DNA of 6,087 nucleotides from Desulfuromonadales bacterium (lineage in GTDB: Bacteria > Desulfobacterota > Desulfuromonadia > Desulfuromonadales > BM103). The number at the start of each line of letters is the position of its first letter. The first letter of the stretch is position 1. The DNA is taken from the NCBI GenBank assembly GCA_030614505.1, contig JAUWTX010000139.1:1-6087 (forward strand), read 5' to 3'. The notes under the pieces are model-generated. The model ran no database searches. It was given only the letters and a program-made list of their open reading frames with translations, and was not told the DNA's origin. Both the position numbers and the translations under genes were made by a program. Below are positions 5,446-6,087 of the stretch, one piece after another.

Positions 5446-5513
5446 GGAACGCGGGACGAGGGACGAGGAAAGTCAAAAACTTTTCGCGTTCCTCATCCCG
5501 CGTCCCGCGTTCC
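5446..5513 (+). repeat. Long repeat-derived hairpin between thiS and thiG
   Basis: The arms 5446-5470 and 5489-5513 are complementary at 23 of 25 positions (GGAACGCGGGACGAGGG against its partner), around an 18-base loop. The arms are built from degenerate seven-to-eight-base units of the GGGACGA/GGAACGC kind. A half copy lies at 3657-3690, so this is a dispersed element, not a gene-specific structure. No U-run directly follows the stem (the sequence after it is TTTTCCC, 5514-5520), so a full terminator is doubtful, but such a stable stem within the operon could protect the thiF-thiS mRNA end or reduce thiG expression. Confidence 0.8.
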
Positions 5514-5530
5514 TTTTCCCAAAGGTTTTT

Positions 5531-6087
5531 ATGATGGATAAATTGATTATAGCCGGACGTTCCTTTTCATCCCGCCTGATGGTCGGAACCGGTAAGTTTG
5601 CGTCCAATGAAGCGATGGTTGCTGCCATGGAAGGTTCCGGTAGCGAAATCGTTACCGTAGCCTTGCGGCGGGTGGATATCGATAACCCACAGGACAGCAT
5701 GCTCAATCATATCGACCCAAAACGCTATCTTCTGTTGCCCAACACCAGCGGTGCCCGTGATGCCGAGGAGGCGATTCGTCTCGCCCGTCTCGCCCGTGCT
5801 GCCGGCTGTGAACCCTGGGTCAAGCTCGAAGTCACACCGGATCCTTACTACCTGCTGCCAGATCCAATCGAGACGCTGAAAGCAGCGGAAGTTCTGGTTA
5901 AAGAAGGCTTTATTGTCCTGCCGTACATCAATGCCGACCCGGTGCTAGCCAAGCATCTACAAGAAGCCGGCACGGCGACAGTCATGCCGCTCGGAGCACC
6001 GATAGGCACCAACAAGGGCGTGCGCACCCGCGACAATATCGCCATCATCATCGAACAGGCCATTGTTCCCGTGGTGGTGGATGCCGG
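5531..6087 (+). CDS. thiG: Thiazole synthase ThiG, 3' end cut by window edge
   Basis: ThiG condenses deoxyxylulose 5-phosphate, dehydroglycine and ThiS thiocarboxylate sulfur into the thiamine thiazole phosphate. The visible 185 codons are the N-terminal three quarters of a protein that is usually about 255-260 residues. It opens MMDKLIIAGRSFSSRLMVGT, then has VTVALRRVD (41-49), LLPNTSGARDAEEA (68-81), WVKLEV (96-101, where Lys98 at 5822-5824 is the Schiff-base lysine), VLPYINADPVLAKHL and VMPLGAPIGTNKGVR (positions as counted from ATG 5531). The barrel reads intact to the edge. ATG 5531 or ATG 5534 may be the start; AAAGG at 5521-5525 serves either. It is the third gene of the thi operon, separated from thiS by 98 bases occupied by a long hairpin. 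Confidence 0.96.
   Translation, partial: MMDKLIIAGRSFSSRLMVGTGKFASNEAMVAAMEGSGSEIVTVALRRVDIDNPQDSMLNHIDPKRYLLLPNTSGARDAEEAIRLARLARAAGCEPWVKLEVTPDPYYLLPDPIETLKAAEVLVKEGFIVLPYINADPVLAKHLQEAGTATVMPLGAPIGTNKGVRTRDNIAIIIEQAIVPVVVDA

Noticed and set aside
5473..5706. Minus-strand frame of 77 codons across the thiS-thiG gap
   Set aside because: It is antisense to thiG and crosses the repeat hairpin; no independent support.
1..6087. CRISPR array, tRNA, rRNA, insertion-sequence transposase or phage genes
   Set aside because: I looked for regularly spaced repeats, cloverleaf-like segments and transposase or integrase motifs and saw none; the window appears to be core metabolic chromosome.

Overview
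The window reads as ordinary bacterial chromosome of moderate GC content. The family mix suggests a deltaproteobacterium, most likely a Desulfuromonas/Geobacter-type organism: a ThiF of the short ThiS-fused type, a TPP-riboswitch-led thi operon, and dispersed GGGACGAGG-type and GTCATTCCCG-type palindromic repeats. That assignment is inference; no rRNA or other marker gene is present.

Layout. Bases 1-948 (minus) hold nearly all of an ArsP_1/DUF318-type membrane permease with a Cys-Ala-Cys motif, open at the left window edge. A nested palindromic repeat (994-1071) separates it from a second minus-strand gene (1092-1973). That gene encodes a 293-residue AAA-fold protein in which the Walker A lysine, Walker B acidic pair, sensor-1 Asn, first arginine finger and pore loop are all altered, so it looks like a pseudo-ATPase. 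Transcribed divergently from it is glpK (2125-3603, plus), a complete glycerol kinase behind a good sigma70-type promoter. A convergent small helical protein of unknown function lies at 3699-4016 (minus). A 388-base non-coding stretch (4017-4404) holds a candidate promoter, a TPP riboswitch (4236-4326) and a strong intrinsic terminator (4361-4391). Together these form a transcription-attenuation leader for the thiazole operon: ThiS-fused ThiF (4411-5229), free ThiS (5232-5432) and ThiG (5531 to the right edge).

How the genes work together. ThiF adenylates the C-terminal Gly-Gly of free ThiS, the carrier is converted to the thiocarboxylate, and ThiG uses it with deoxyxylulose 5-phosphate and a glycine/tyrosine-derived imine to build the thiazole phosphate of thiamine. 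TPP feeds back through the riboswitch. A long repeat-derived hairpin (5446-5513) lies inside the operon between thiS and thiG, and a half copy of the same repeat lies in the glpK 3' region. glpK has no glpF or glpD beside it here. The most unusual item is the degenerate AAA protein. The rest is mostly recognisable biology with some interesting regulatory and repeat structure.
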